From NCBI GenBank assembly GCA_019510535.1, contig JAEKKE010000292.1, positions 1-7,350 on the forward strand: 7,350 nt of DNA, written 5' to 3'. The stretch is from Acidobacteriota bacterium (GTDB lineage: Bacteria > Acidobacteriota > Terriglobia > Terriglobales > Acidobacteriaceae). Every line of letters begins with the position of its first letter. Within the stretch, counting starts at the first letter, position 1. Below the pieces are notes generated by a model. It was not told the origin of the DNA. It saw nothing but the letters and a program-made list of their open reading frames with translations, and did no database searches. Positions 1 through 6,055 of this stretch are shown here, piece after piece. The position numbers and the translations under genes were made by a program.

Positions 1-2
1 AG

Positions 3-554
3 TATGTGCGGAGCTTGGGAGCGAATAACATTCGTTCCTGCCGGCTGCAGCGCAGCACCGGATTTCCGCAGTGGAGCACATGGCTCTCAGACGAGGCTCG
101 CAGCGGCGGAGCGATTCTCGATCTGTTGAGCCACGATCTCGATCAGGTGCTGCTGTGGTTTGGAACTCCTGCCTCTGTCTCTGCTGTCAGCATCGGTGAC
201 GTCGATACCGCGGAGATCACGCTGAGCTATCCGAACGACCTCAAGGTACATGTCACCGGAGGCTGGTTAGCGCCGGAGGCGCCGTTCTCGGCCAGCTTTC
301 AGGTAAGCGCCACAGAGAGCGAGCTGCATTATGACGGTAGCGTACTCAGGCAGTTGCATGGCGGTGTCGCGGAAGACGTCTCTATCCCTGAGCATGACGC
401 CTACGCCGATGAGATTGCTTATTTTGTCGATTGCGCAACGCGCGGTGTGGATCCCCTCCGCTGTCCTCCGGCGGACTCCGCCCGCGTGGTGCGTCTGTCT
501 GAACTTGTAAAACGCTCCCGCGAGGAGCAGGGAAGAGAGATGCAATGGCAGTAA
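3..554 (+). CDS. Gfo/Idh/MocA-family oxidoreductase, C-terminal part (5' truncated by window edge)
   Basis: This is the C-terminal half of an NAD(P)-dependent sugar or polyol oxidoreductase. The frame is open to the left edge (a TAT codon precedes the GTG at 6), so the GTG is probably internal and the Rossmann domain with the catalytic EKP-type lysine lies outside the window. About 183 residues are visible of a usual 320-380. The diagnostic stretch is SGGAILDLLSHDLDQ followed by LLWFG, matching the family pattern GG-x-LxDxxxHxxD of the alpha/beta substrate domain; the His is the conserved active-site histidine. A beta-sheet region then follows, and the C-terminal helix (DSARVVRLSELVKRS) is typical. 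There is no sign of damage. The stop overlaps the next gene by 10 nt, indicating translational coupling. Family members oxidise glucosides, inositols or amino sugars; the exact substrate cannot be read. Neighbouring TIM barrels and a DUF1080 gene favour a keto-sugar pathway, which is inference. Confidence 0.88.
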   Translation, partial: YVRSLGANNIRSCRLQRSTGFPQWSTWLSDEARSGGAILDLLSHDLDQVLLWFGTPASVSAVSIGDVDTAEITLSYPNDLKVHVTGGWLAPEAPFSASFQVSATESELHYDGSVLRQLHGGVAEDVSIPEHDAYADEIAYFVDCATRGVDPLRCPPADSARVVRLSELVKRSREEQGREMQWQ

Positions 555-1381
555 CACCCATGCAGTTAGGGCTTGTTTTCTGGGCAGAGAAGGAACCGGC
601 AGTTCACCTTGCCACGTTGAAGGAGTTCGGACTAAGCGCTGGACAGCTCGGTGTGCCGCCCAGTCTGGATACAACAGCAGCGCTTGCCGGCTGGAAAGAA
701 GCCCTGGCAAGCGGAGAGGTCTACTTCTCCAGTGCCGTCGCTGCATACGCAGGAGAAGACTATGCCGATCTGGAGCGTGTGCACCAGACGGTGGGATTCA
801 CGGCTCCGGGCTATGCCGCTGAGCGCATCGAACGCACGCGTCAAGTCTCTGACTTCGCAGCGCAGCTTGGATTGAAGGCTCTCTCTTGCCACATCGGCTT
901 TATCCCTGAAGATGCATCCGCGCCCCTTTATCAAGAACTGCTCGGTATTGCCCGGGAACTCTGCGACATCTGCGCCGCCAACGGCCAGAATTTTGTGCTC
1001 GAGACCGGCCAGGAGAGCGCCCAGACGCTTCTGCGTTTCCTGGGTGATGTGCAACGGCCAAACATCAAGGTGAACTTCGATCCAGCCAACATGGTGCTCT
1101 ACGGTTCCGGCGATCCGCTGGAGGCGCTTGCCCTTCTGAAGGATCATGTCCTCTCCGTGCATTGCAAGGACGGCCGTTCTCCGGCAGGCCCTGGCCAACT
1201 CGGAAACGAAGTAGCGCTGGGTGAAGGCGAAGTCGACTTTCCTGGATTTCTCAAGCTCCTGAAGCAGATCCACTACACCGGCCTGCTCACGATTGCGCGC
1301 GAGGAGCCCGATGCAGCGCAGCGGAATGCGGATATCCGGCTTGCTGTGCAGCGGTTGAAGGATTGGAAACAGGCCCTCTGA
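545..1381 (+). CDS. Sugar phosphate isomerase/epimerase-like TIM-barrel protein (cytoplasmic)
   Basis: A 278-residue protein of the xylose isomerase-like TIM-barrel superfamily (AP endonuclease 2 / sugar phosphate isomerase family), of normal length. Likely metal ligands sit at the ends of successive strands: Glu153 (VLETG), Asp179 (NFDPANM), His206 (VHCKD) and Glu253 or 254 (IAREEP). His116 (SCHIGF) and the GEGEVDF loop at 226-232 are also typical. There is no signal peptide, so it is cytoplasmic. The ATG at 545 is preceded by a purine-rich ribosome site (GGAAG at 531-535, about 9 nt away) inside the upstream gene and overlaps that gene by 10 nt. A second ATG at 560 is possible but lacks its own ribosome site. 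Pairing with a Gfo/Idh/MocA enzyme is a recurrent bacterial arrangement in which the barrel epimerises, isomerises or eliminates the oxidised sugar. The family name is loose and a phosphorylated substrate should not be assumed. Confidence 0.9.
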   Translation: MAVTPMQLGLVFWAEKEPAVHLATLKEFGLSAGQLGVPPSLDTTAALAGWKEALASGEVYFSSAVAAYAGEDYADLERVHQTVGFTAPGYAAERIERTRQVSDFAAQLGLKALSCHIGFIPEDASAPLYQELLGIARELCDICAANGQNFVLETGQESAQTLLRFLGDVQRPNIKVNFDPANMVLYGSGDPLEALALLKDHVLSVHCKDGRSPAGPGQLGNEVALGEGEVDFPGFLKLLKQIHYTGLLTIAREEPDAAQRNADIRLAVQRLKDWKQAL

Positions 1382-1409
1382 GTAACGGAGCACCACAGGA
1401 GTTTGCTTG

Positions 1410-1415
1410 AAGGAG
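1410..1415 (+). promoter_or_regulatory. Shine-Dalgarno site AAGGAG setting the start of the Tat TIM-barrel gene
   Basis: AAGGAG lies 9 nt before the ATG at 1425. The open frame extends back to a TTG at 1407, but that codon would lie upstream of this ribosome site, so ATG 1425 is the better start. Confidence 0.75.
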
Positions 1416-1424
1416 ATTGGAACG

Positions 1425-2564
1425 ATGAGCAACACGGCATCTGGCTTCACGAAGCAGTACAACCGCCGCAGCTTCCTTCGCGGTGCAGGCACGGGGCTGG
1501 CCGCCGGTTTGCTTGCTCCATCAGCACTCGATGCACAACAGGCTACGACTCCAGAGTCCCTCACACATGCCGGTGTGAAGCGCGAGCTTACCGATAAAGA
1601 GAAGGTTGCGCGCATCGCCTCCAACAGCTATCCCATCCGCTGGATCTTCAAGAACCGTGGCAATGTCGGCGACAAAAAGACCGTTGCCGATATGAAGAAG
1701 AAATACGGCGAGATTACGCTGCTGGACTTCCCGGCATTCACCAAGGCGACCTTTCCCGGCGTAACGAAGATGGATATCTGGTCCAGTCTCTTCGGCGATG
1801 TGGACGATCAAAGCCAGTACGAGCCGATGACCATCACCGGTTATGACGGGAAGCCTCGCCAGATTACCGAGTTCAACCCGGCGAGCGACAACGGCAAGAG
1901 GTGGCTCGAAAAGATGGCTGCGAAGCAACATGCAGAAGGCGTTGCCTGTCATCACATCTCCAACAACGCTCCGCGCGACATCTGCGATCTGGATGAAAGC
2001 AAGCGCCGCGCAGGAATCGACGTAGCGAAGAAGTGGCTGGACGGAGCGGCGATTCTGGGCGCTAAGAGTATGCGCGTCAACAGCGGAGGCCCCCGCATCG
2101 CTCCGTCACCGCAGCCGAATGAGACCAGCTACCCTAAGAATCCTGACCTCGAAAAGTACATGGACAAGTGCATCGAGTCATTCAAGGAGATGGCCGAGTA
2201 TGGCGCACAGGTTGGTGTGAAGGTAACGCTTGAGAACCACTGGGGGCTTACCGCCAATCCAATCAATATCCGGACCATCATCGAAGAGGTCAACAGTCCC
2301 TACTGCGAGGCCTCACCGGACTTCTGCAACTGGGAGCATAAGTATCTGCTCTATCACGCACTGGAAGATCTGGCGCCTTATGCGCACACGACCTGCCATG
2401 CGAAGTTCTGGGACCGGTGGGGACAACCCGATGTGCAGCGGAACGTGCGCATTATGCTGAACAACAATTACATCGGTGTCTTTGCCCTGGAGTATGAAGA
2501 CGGTCCATGGGATGGCATCGAAGGCGCAAAGTATCTCTATCATGAGGTTATGGCCGCGCTGTAG
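1425..2564 (+). CDS. Tat-exported sugar phosphate isomerase/epimerase-like TIM-barrel protein
   Basis: A 379-residue exported protein of the xylose isomerase-like TIM-barrel superfamily. Residues 1-38 form a twin-arginine signal: NRRSFLRG with Arg14-Arg15, a Gly/Ala/Leu-rich core (GAGTGLAAGLLAP), then LDAQQ as the probable cleavage site. Candidate metal ligands, numbered from this start, are Glu270 (TLENHWG), Asp299 (SPDFCNW), His325 (TTCHAK) and Glu356 or 358 (ALEYEDGPWDG). A double His at 176-177 (ACHHIS) may line the pocket. The mature domain is longer than the cytoplasmic paralogue at 545. Tat export suggests folding with a metal in the cytoplasm before transport. The gene follows 43 nt after the preceding stop and has a strong ribosome site, so it is probably the last gene of the same operon, ending at the 2581 hairpin. 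It may epimerise or eliminate keto-sugars in the periplasm alongside the DUF1080 protein; the reaction is not proven by the sequence. Confidence 0.9.
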   Translation: MSNTASGFTKQYNRRSFLRGAGTGLAAGLLAPSALDAQQATTPESLTHAGVKRELTDKEKVARIASNSYPIRWIFKNRGNVGDKKTVADMKKKYGEITLLDFPAFTKATFPGVTKMDIWSSLFGDVDDQSQYEPMTITGYDGKPRQITEFNPASDNGKRWLEKMAAKQHAEGVACHHISNNAPRDICDLDESKRRAGIDVAKKWLDGAAILGAKSMRVNSGGPRIAPSPQPNETSYPKNPDLEKYMDKCIESFKEMAEYGAQVGVKVTLENHWGLTANPINIRTIIEEVNSPYCEASPDFCNWEHKYLLYHALEDLAPYAHTTCHAKFWDRWGQPDVQRNVRIMLNNNYIGVFALEYEDGPWDGIEGAKYLYHEVMAAL

Positions 2565-2580
2565 CGAATGGTTCACAAAT

Positions 2581-2613
2581 AAGAAGGCGCGCCCAGATTA
2601 GGCGCGCCTTCTT
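2581..2613. terminator. Bidirectional rho-independent terminator between convergent operons
   Basis: A perfect 13-bp inverted repeat, AAGAAGGCGCGCC at 2581-2593 and its complement at 2601-2613, encloses a 7-nt loop (CAGATTA). The AAGAA end of the left arm gives a T-rich exit on the minus strand (TTCTTATTTG), and the right arm runs into TTCTTCGTTTC on the plus strand. It lies 17 nt after the plus-strand stop (2564) and 17 nt beyond the minus-strand stop (2630), so it can serve both transcripts. Confidence 0.9.
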
Positions 2614-2629
2614 CGTTTCATGCAACGGT

Positions 2630-4297
2630 CTACTTCAGTTCGAACGCATACACCGTGTCTCCTACCGCGGAGATAACGTACTGATGTCCGTCGAGCTCGA
2701 ACGTTTGCGGAGCGTTAGATACGGAGCCGATGCGTGTGCTCCATAAGGGATTGCCATTGGCTGCATCAAAGGCGACCAGGCTTCCCGAGCCGTCGCCGGT
2801 GAAGACAAGACCTCCGGCGGTAGCCAGCAGACCGCCGCCGCCAAAGCCCGTGCCATAGAGCTTGCGGCGCCAGCGTGGCTGGCCAGTCTTGTAGTCGATA
2901 CCAAGCACGTAGCTACCGGTAGTTCCCATGGCAACCTCTTCCTTACCACCGAGGCCCATCGCGCCACGAGGATCAGGATCAGTGAGATAGGCCATCGAGT
3001 AGCTATCGACGTGGTACTGGTAGAAAAGACCTGTCTGCGGCGAGAAGGCCGGCGGTTGCCAGTTGACCGTGCCCCCTGAGGCAGGCGAGATCAGTGCTCC
3101 GCCAATCGAGGCGTCCTTAGCGGGATTTGTCTTCGGGCCGCCCTTCTCGGTGTAGCCTTCAGCCCAGTTTGTTGCATCGCTCAACTTGCTGGTCAGCAGA
3201 TGCTCTCCGGTCACGCGATCGAGTACGAAGAAGTAGCCGTTACGGGAAGCAGTCATCACCAGCTTGCGCTGGCGTCCCTTGAACTTACCATCCACCAGCA
3301 CCGGAACCTGTGCGGAGTCGTAGTCGTGCGTATCATGCGGCGAGGTGGAGTAGTTCCACTTCAGCTTGCCGGTATCGACATCCAGGGCAACCAACGAGCA
3401 AGTGTAGAGGTTATCGCCATCTCCGCGAAGACCGGTCTGCCAGGAAGGCGTGGGATTACCGGTTCCGAGGATGTAGAAATTGGTCTCCGGATCGTAGGCT
3501 CCGGCGACCCATGTCCCGCCACCGCCATGACGCGCAGCGTCGAGGTTCTTCCATGTATCGAGTCCGGGATCGCCCGGGTTCTGGGGTGTCACATACCACG
3601 TCCATTGCAGATCGCCGGTCTCGGGATCGTATGACTTCAGGAACATGGGTGCATCGATGTCATTGCCCACACCTGTGAGCACATGGTTCTTGATGATTGT
3701 AGGCGCAGGAGTGGAGAAGTAGCCGCCTTCGACGTTTGCAAACTTGCGATGCCAGCGTTCTTTTCCGGTCTTGGCTTCAAGAGAGACGAGATAGTTGTCC
3801 GGCGTCTCGAAGAAGACGTAGTCATGCCACAGGCCAACACCGCGATTACCGATGTGTGTGCCGCCGCGCGTCTTCCAGAAGTAGTGCCAAAGCACTTCGC
3901 CGCTGCGTGCATCTACAGCCCAGACATTGTCGGGCATGGTGACATAGAGCACTCCATTGTTCTCCAGGAAGGTGCCCTTAATCGATCCACCGCGCGTGCT
4001 GCGCTGCTCTGTACCTTCTCCTCCCACAATGACCGGTGCGTTGACGCGGCTGTAGCCGGTCAATGGCGCCGGCTCATTCCCAGGCACCATCTTGGCGATC
4101 CAGGCAAGGCCGAGGTTTTTCACTGTCTTGCGATTTACGTCAGTCAGCGAGCTATAGCGCTTCGAGGTGTAGTCACCGTTATAGGTGAGCCATGAGTCCT
4201 TGAGCGGACGCATCAGGTCCTCATGCGAGACGGCTTGTGCATGCGATAGAGGGCCGAGCAGGAGCGCCGCAGTAAACGAGAAGATCCGAAGCTTCAT
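2630..4297 (-). CDS. PQQ-dependent dehydrogenase (soluble periplasmic quinoprotein)
   Basis: A 555-residue eight-bladed propeller quinoprotein that probably oxidises an alcohol or sugar and passes electrons to cytochrome c. Numbering below is from the GTG one codon upstream (556 residues). Residues 1-23 are a Sec signal (LRIFSFTAALLLGPLSHAQA). Blade-repeat motifs recur (WAVDARSGEVLW, SYDPETGDLQW, VALDVDTGKLKW). By manual alignment to methanol dehydrogenase, Trp264 (GGGTW) stacks PQQ, Asn282 (GTGNPTP) binds the metal, Asp326 is the catalytic base in PHDTHDYD, Asp328 is the extra metal-binding Asp of lanthanide enzymes, and Arg353 contacts PQQ. The vicinal Cys-Cys disulfide is absent: the mature protein has one Cys (301). 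No heme motif is present. ATG 4297 overlaps the cytochrome stop as TGATG, so translation is coupled; the GTG at 4300 is less likely. The substrate is unknown. An acidobacterial quinoprotein subgroup seems likelier than true methanol dehydrogenase. Confidence 0.93.
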   Translation of the reverse strand: MKLRIFSFTAALLLGPLSHAQAVSHEDLMRPLKDSWLTYNGDYTSKRYSSLTDVNRKTVKNLGLAWIAKMVPGNEPAPLTGYSRVNAPVIVGGEGTEQRSTRGGSIKGTFLENNGVLYVTMPDNVWAVDARSGEVLWHYFWKTRGGTHIGNRGVGLWHDYVFFETPDNYLVSLEAKTGKERWHRKFANVEGGYFSTPAPTIIKNHVLTGVGNDIDAPMFLKSYDPETGDLQWTWYVTPQNPGDPGLDTWKNLDAARHGGGGTWVAGAYDPETNFYILGTGNPTPSWQTGLRGDGDNLYTCSLVALDVDTGKLKWNYSTSPHDTHDYDSAQVPVLVDGKFKGRQRKLVMTASRNGYFFVLDRVTGEHLLTSKLSDATNWAEGYTEKGGPKTNPAKDASIGGALISPASGGTVNWQPPAFSPQTGLFYQYHVDSYSMAYLTDPDPRGAMGLGGKEEVAMGTTGSYVLGIDYKTGQPRWRRKLYGTGFGGGGLLATAGGLVFTGDGSGSLVAFDAANGNPLWSTRIGSVSNAPQTFELDGHQYVISAVGDTVYAFELK

Positions 4298-5058
4298 CAC
4301 TTGAGTGTCACCAGGTATGCGGTTACGTCGTGAATATCTTTGTCGGTGTACGTCGGAAGCAGATTGCGATGAGCCTCCAATGGATCATGCACCTCGACTT
4401 TGGTCTGCGGCGTCCGGCGGACGGTTTGCAGCGTGCCGTCCTGTAGCTTCACCGTCACCAGGAAGTCGTCGACGTGAATCGCTGTACCTTCAACGGCAGG
4501 TTTGCCCGGTTCTTGCACTGTGGCAGTGATCACTGGAACCGGCACTCCGAAGTGATTGCCGCGTATCCATGCCGATTGCAGCGTCTTCGGGCTGGTGATC
4601 TTCTTGCCGATGCCCTTCATATCGCCCTCGGCAGCGTGGCAGCGTGTGCACTTTGCTTCAAAGTAATGCTGGCCGCTGGCAGCGTCGCCGACAAGAATAT
4701 TTGGCGACCGCAGAGCATCCCCCGGCGCGCGTCCCTGGCTGCCGATCTCGCTCAGGATGCTGCGGACATAGGCTGCGACCGCAGCGACATCGTCCTTCTC
4801 TGTCAGGATGCGGTGATTTGTGAGTCCTGACTTTTCGCCACGGATAATAGGGTCAAGAGACTCACCGTGCATATCCACAAGAGCGTCCTGAGAACGAAGG
4901 ATATTGGGTCCGACGTTCTCCTTACCGCGTAGATCCGCGCTATGGCAGCTCTCACAATGCTTTTCGTACAACGCCTTGCCTGCAGCGACGACCTGAGGTG
5001 GATCGACCGGCCGCATTGGCGCTTCGTTGAATTTCGACGTCTCAATGTGCTGCGCCAC
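4297..5058 (-). CDS. Diheme c-type cytochrome, electron acceptor of the quinoprotein
   Basis: From GTG 5058 the protein has 253 residues and two heme c sites, CESCH (35-39) and CTRCH (137-141). Each begins a cytochrome c-like domain (AAGKALYEKHC; GQHYFEAKC). Between the second heme site and the final helix (TDKDIHDVTAYLVTLK) lies an inserted beta-rich stretch at about 171-225 (VEGTAIHVDDFLVTVKL, DGTLQTVRR). Its place directly before, and coupled by TGATG to, a PQQ dehydrogenase argues that it takes that enzyme's electrons. Heme attachment happens in the periplasm, yet this start gives no signal peptide. A better start, ATG 5111 with AGGA 7 nt upstream, opens a different frame, MPENNRNRS. One extra base near 5083-5088 would join it to FVTGITLYSVA, a short export signal ending in SVA. 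The gene is therefore either frameshifted or mis-sequenced, or it starts at GTG 5058 and loses its signal. Confidence 0.88.
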   Translation of the reverse strand: MAQHIETSKFNEAPMRPVDPPQVVAAGKALYEKHCESCHSADLRGKENVGPNILRSQDALVDMHGESLDPIIRGEKSGLTNHRILTEKDDVAAVAAYVRSILSEIGSQGRAPGDALRSPNILVGDAASGQHYFEAKCTRCHAAEGDMKGIGKKITSPKTLQSAWIRGNHFGVPVPVITATVQEPGKPAVEGTAIHVDDFLVTVKLQDGTLQTVRRTPQTKVEVHDPLEAHRNLLPTYTDKDIHDVTAYLVTLK

Positions 5059-5118
5059 ACTGTAGAGCGTGATCCCCGTGACGAACTACGGTTCCTGTTG
5101 TTTTCAGGCATGAAGAGG

Positions 5119-5122
5119 TCCT
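5119..5122 (-). promoter_or_regulatory. Shine-Dalgarno-like AGGA before an out-of-frame ATG at 5111
   Basis: On the minus strand AGGA lies 7 nt upstream of ATG 5111-5109. That ATG opens MPENNRNRS, which is not in the cytochrome frame but runs straight into its missing export signal. The site supports 5111 as the ancestral cytochrome start. The in-frame GTG at 5058 has only GGGGA about 12 nt away. Confidence 0.45.
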
Positions 5123-5129
5123 AGGTGCG

Positions 5130-5175
5130 AGGTTAAGACGGTGCAAGGTTGAAGCGATGCAGGCTGAAGCGAACG
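5130..5175. repeat. Three imperfect 15-16 bp tandem repeats in the DUF1080-cytochrome spacer
   Basis: Copies are AGGTTAAGACGGTGCA (5130-5145), AGGTTGAAGCGATGC (5146-5160) and AGGCTGAAGCGAACG (5161-5175). The last two share 11 of 15 bases, including TGAAGCG at the same offset. The block fills most of the spacer between the DUF1080 stop and the cytochrome start. It is probably a slippage product; no protein-binding role can be read from it. Confidence 0.5.
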
Positions 5176-5182
5176 GCTTCAG
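5164..5182. repeat. Short hairpin in the DUF1080-cytochrome spacer
   Basis: CTGAAGC (5164-5170) and GCTTCAG (5176-5182) form a perfect 7-bp stem around the 5-nt loop GAACG. No T-run follows on the minus strand, so it is a poor terminator. It could stabilise or partly attenuate the mRNA between the first and second genes of the operon. The role is a guess. Confidence 0.4.
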
Positions 5183-5208
5183 GCAAGCTGAGATATATAC
5201 GTCGGTGA

Positions 5209-5934
5209 TCAGCGTTTCGATAGATCGCGGATCCAGATATCTTTGAACTGCATGTTGCCTTCGCCGCCGGCGTGTAACTGGAGCGCGATACGGCCATCGG
5301 GAGCGCCGGGCTTAGGATCAGTGAAGTCCACCATCGGCACACCGTTCAGACGCGACCGGTAGCGATTGCCAACCACCTCGACCAGATAATCGTTCCACTC
5401 GCCGTGGCGGACGACACCTTCGTTCTCAGGTGCAGGCCAGACGACCCATCCGCGGCCATCTTCAGCGTAGACGCCGGCGGTGTGGTGCATCATGGTGCAG
5501 TCGATCTCAAACTGCATGCCCTGCGTCGTATCGACGGAGTTAGGTTTGAAACCGGTATGGAAGAAGACGCCGCTGTTGCCGTCGCCGACGCACTTGAAAC
5601 GCAGCGAAAGCTGGAAGTCTTTGTAGTCCTTGTCGGTCTCCAGGTAGCCATAGGCCTTCGTCAGGCCCTTGCCGTGCAGCACACCGTCATCTTCCACCGT
5701 CCAGCTCTCAGCGCCGACGGGAACCCAGCCGGTAAGGTCTTTTCCATTGAAGAGCTGAATCCAGTCGTTGCCAGGAGTTTTGGGCTTGGCTTGCTGGGCA
5801 TCTACACGTCCCATATGAGTGACCGTAAGAAGTGTCACCGCGGCGGTACAGGCAGCGCCTGCGAGGAAGAAGAGACGACCGGTAGGTACAAGGCGGGTAA
5901 GGAAAGACAAACCTGCAGACTTCTTCTGGATCAT
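5209..5934 (-). CDS. DUF1080 (3-keto-disaccharide hydrolase family) exported protein
   Basis: A 241-residue single-domain DUF1080 protein (Pfam PF06439, named 3-keto-disaccharide hydrolase; concanavalin-like beta-sandwich). Residues 21-40 form a hydrophobic export segment (LFFLAGAACTAAVTLL) after a long basic N-terminus; VDAQQ near 44-48 could be a cleavage site. Cys29 lacks a convincing lipobox. Family landmarks in order: LFNGKDLTGW (61-70), WTVEDDGVLHGKG (78-90), GNSGVFFHTGF (119-129), GMQFEID (139-145), HTAGVYAEDG (151-160), GEWNDYLVEVVGN (178-190), and IALQLHAGGEGNMQFKDIWI (216-235). It probably cleaves 3-keto-glycosides or a related oxidised sugar outside the cytoplasm. It is the first gene of a minus-strand operon with a cytochrome c and a PQQ dehydrogenase. 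AGGAG at 5947-5951 is 12 nt from the ATG, a long spacing. Some family members instead appear to be carbohydrate-binding, so hydrolase activity is likely rather than certain. Confidence 0.92.
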   Translation of the reverse strand: MIQKKSAGLSFLTRLVPTGRLFFLAGAACTAAVTLLTVTHMGRVDAQQAKPKTPGNDWIQLFNGKDLTGWVPVGAESWTVEDDGVLHGKGLTKAYGYLETDKDYKDFQLSLRFKCVGDGNSGVFFHTGFKPNSVDTTQGMQFEIDCTMMHHTAGVYAEDGRGWVVWPAPENEGVVRHGEWNDYLVEVVGNRYRSRLNGVPMVDFTDPKPGAPDGRIALQLHAGGEGNMQFKDIWIRDLSKR

Positions 5935-6055
5935 TTCGCCGACGAACTCCTGCGTAAGTGGGATTGCCCCACATGATACTTGCTCAACGTATCGATAGAG
6001 AAGTCAATCGATTGCGGAAGGCTGATTCGCTCAATTTTTCTGCGCATTGGGCGGG
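5935..6055. other. Divergent intergenic region, DUF1080 side
   Basis: No gene is seen here. It should hold the promoter of the minus-strand operon. On the minus strand TATCAT (plus 5973-5978) matches the sigma70 -10 box at 5 of 6 bases and TTGACT (plus 6008-6013 region) resembles a -35 box, but the spacing of about 23 nt is too long for a confident call. Two ATCGAT-centred palindromes are present: TATCGATA (5990-5997) and CAATCGATTG (6005-6014), with centres 16 bp apart. They could be an operator or chance. Confidence 0.35.

Noticed and set aside
1407..1424. TTG start for the Tat TIM-barrel protein
   Set aside because: It lies upstream of the AAGGAG ribosome site, which is correctly spaced for ATG 1425.
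632..1624. A 330-codon open frame on the minus strand opposite the first TIM-barrel gene
   Set aside because: It is antisense to a well-supported gene, spans two genes, has a Cys/Arg-rich composition and no recognisable domain; it arises from the codon bias of the real gene.
2630..4300. Naming the quinoprotein a methanol dehydrogenase (MxaF or XoxF)
   Set aside because: The vicinal disulfide is missing, the Glu metal ligand appears changed, and the operon partner is a sugar-related DUF1080 protein instead of methanol oxidation accessory genes.
5130..5175. CRISPR-like repeats
   Set aside because: The repeats are 15-16 bp, directly adjacent and imperfect, with no spacers.
5164..5182. Terminator between DUF1080 and cytochrome c
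   Set aside because: The stem is short and no T-run follows on the minus strand, so it cannot be called a terminator.
5133..5342. A 69-codon minus-strand frame overlapping the DUF1080 C-terminus
   Set aside because: It is out of frame with DUF1080 and its tail simply reads the tandem repeat block; no start signal is seen.
5404..5976. A 190-codon plus-strand open frame opposite the DUF1080 gene
   Set aside because: It is antisense to a clear DUF1080 protein, and its sequence has no motifs and no supporting ribosome site.
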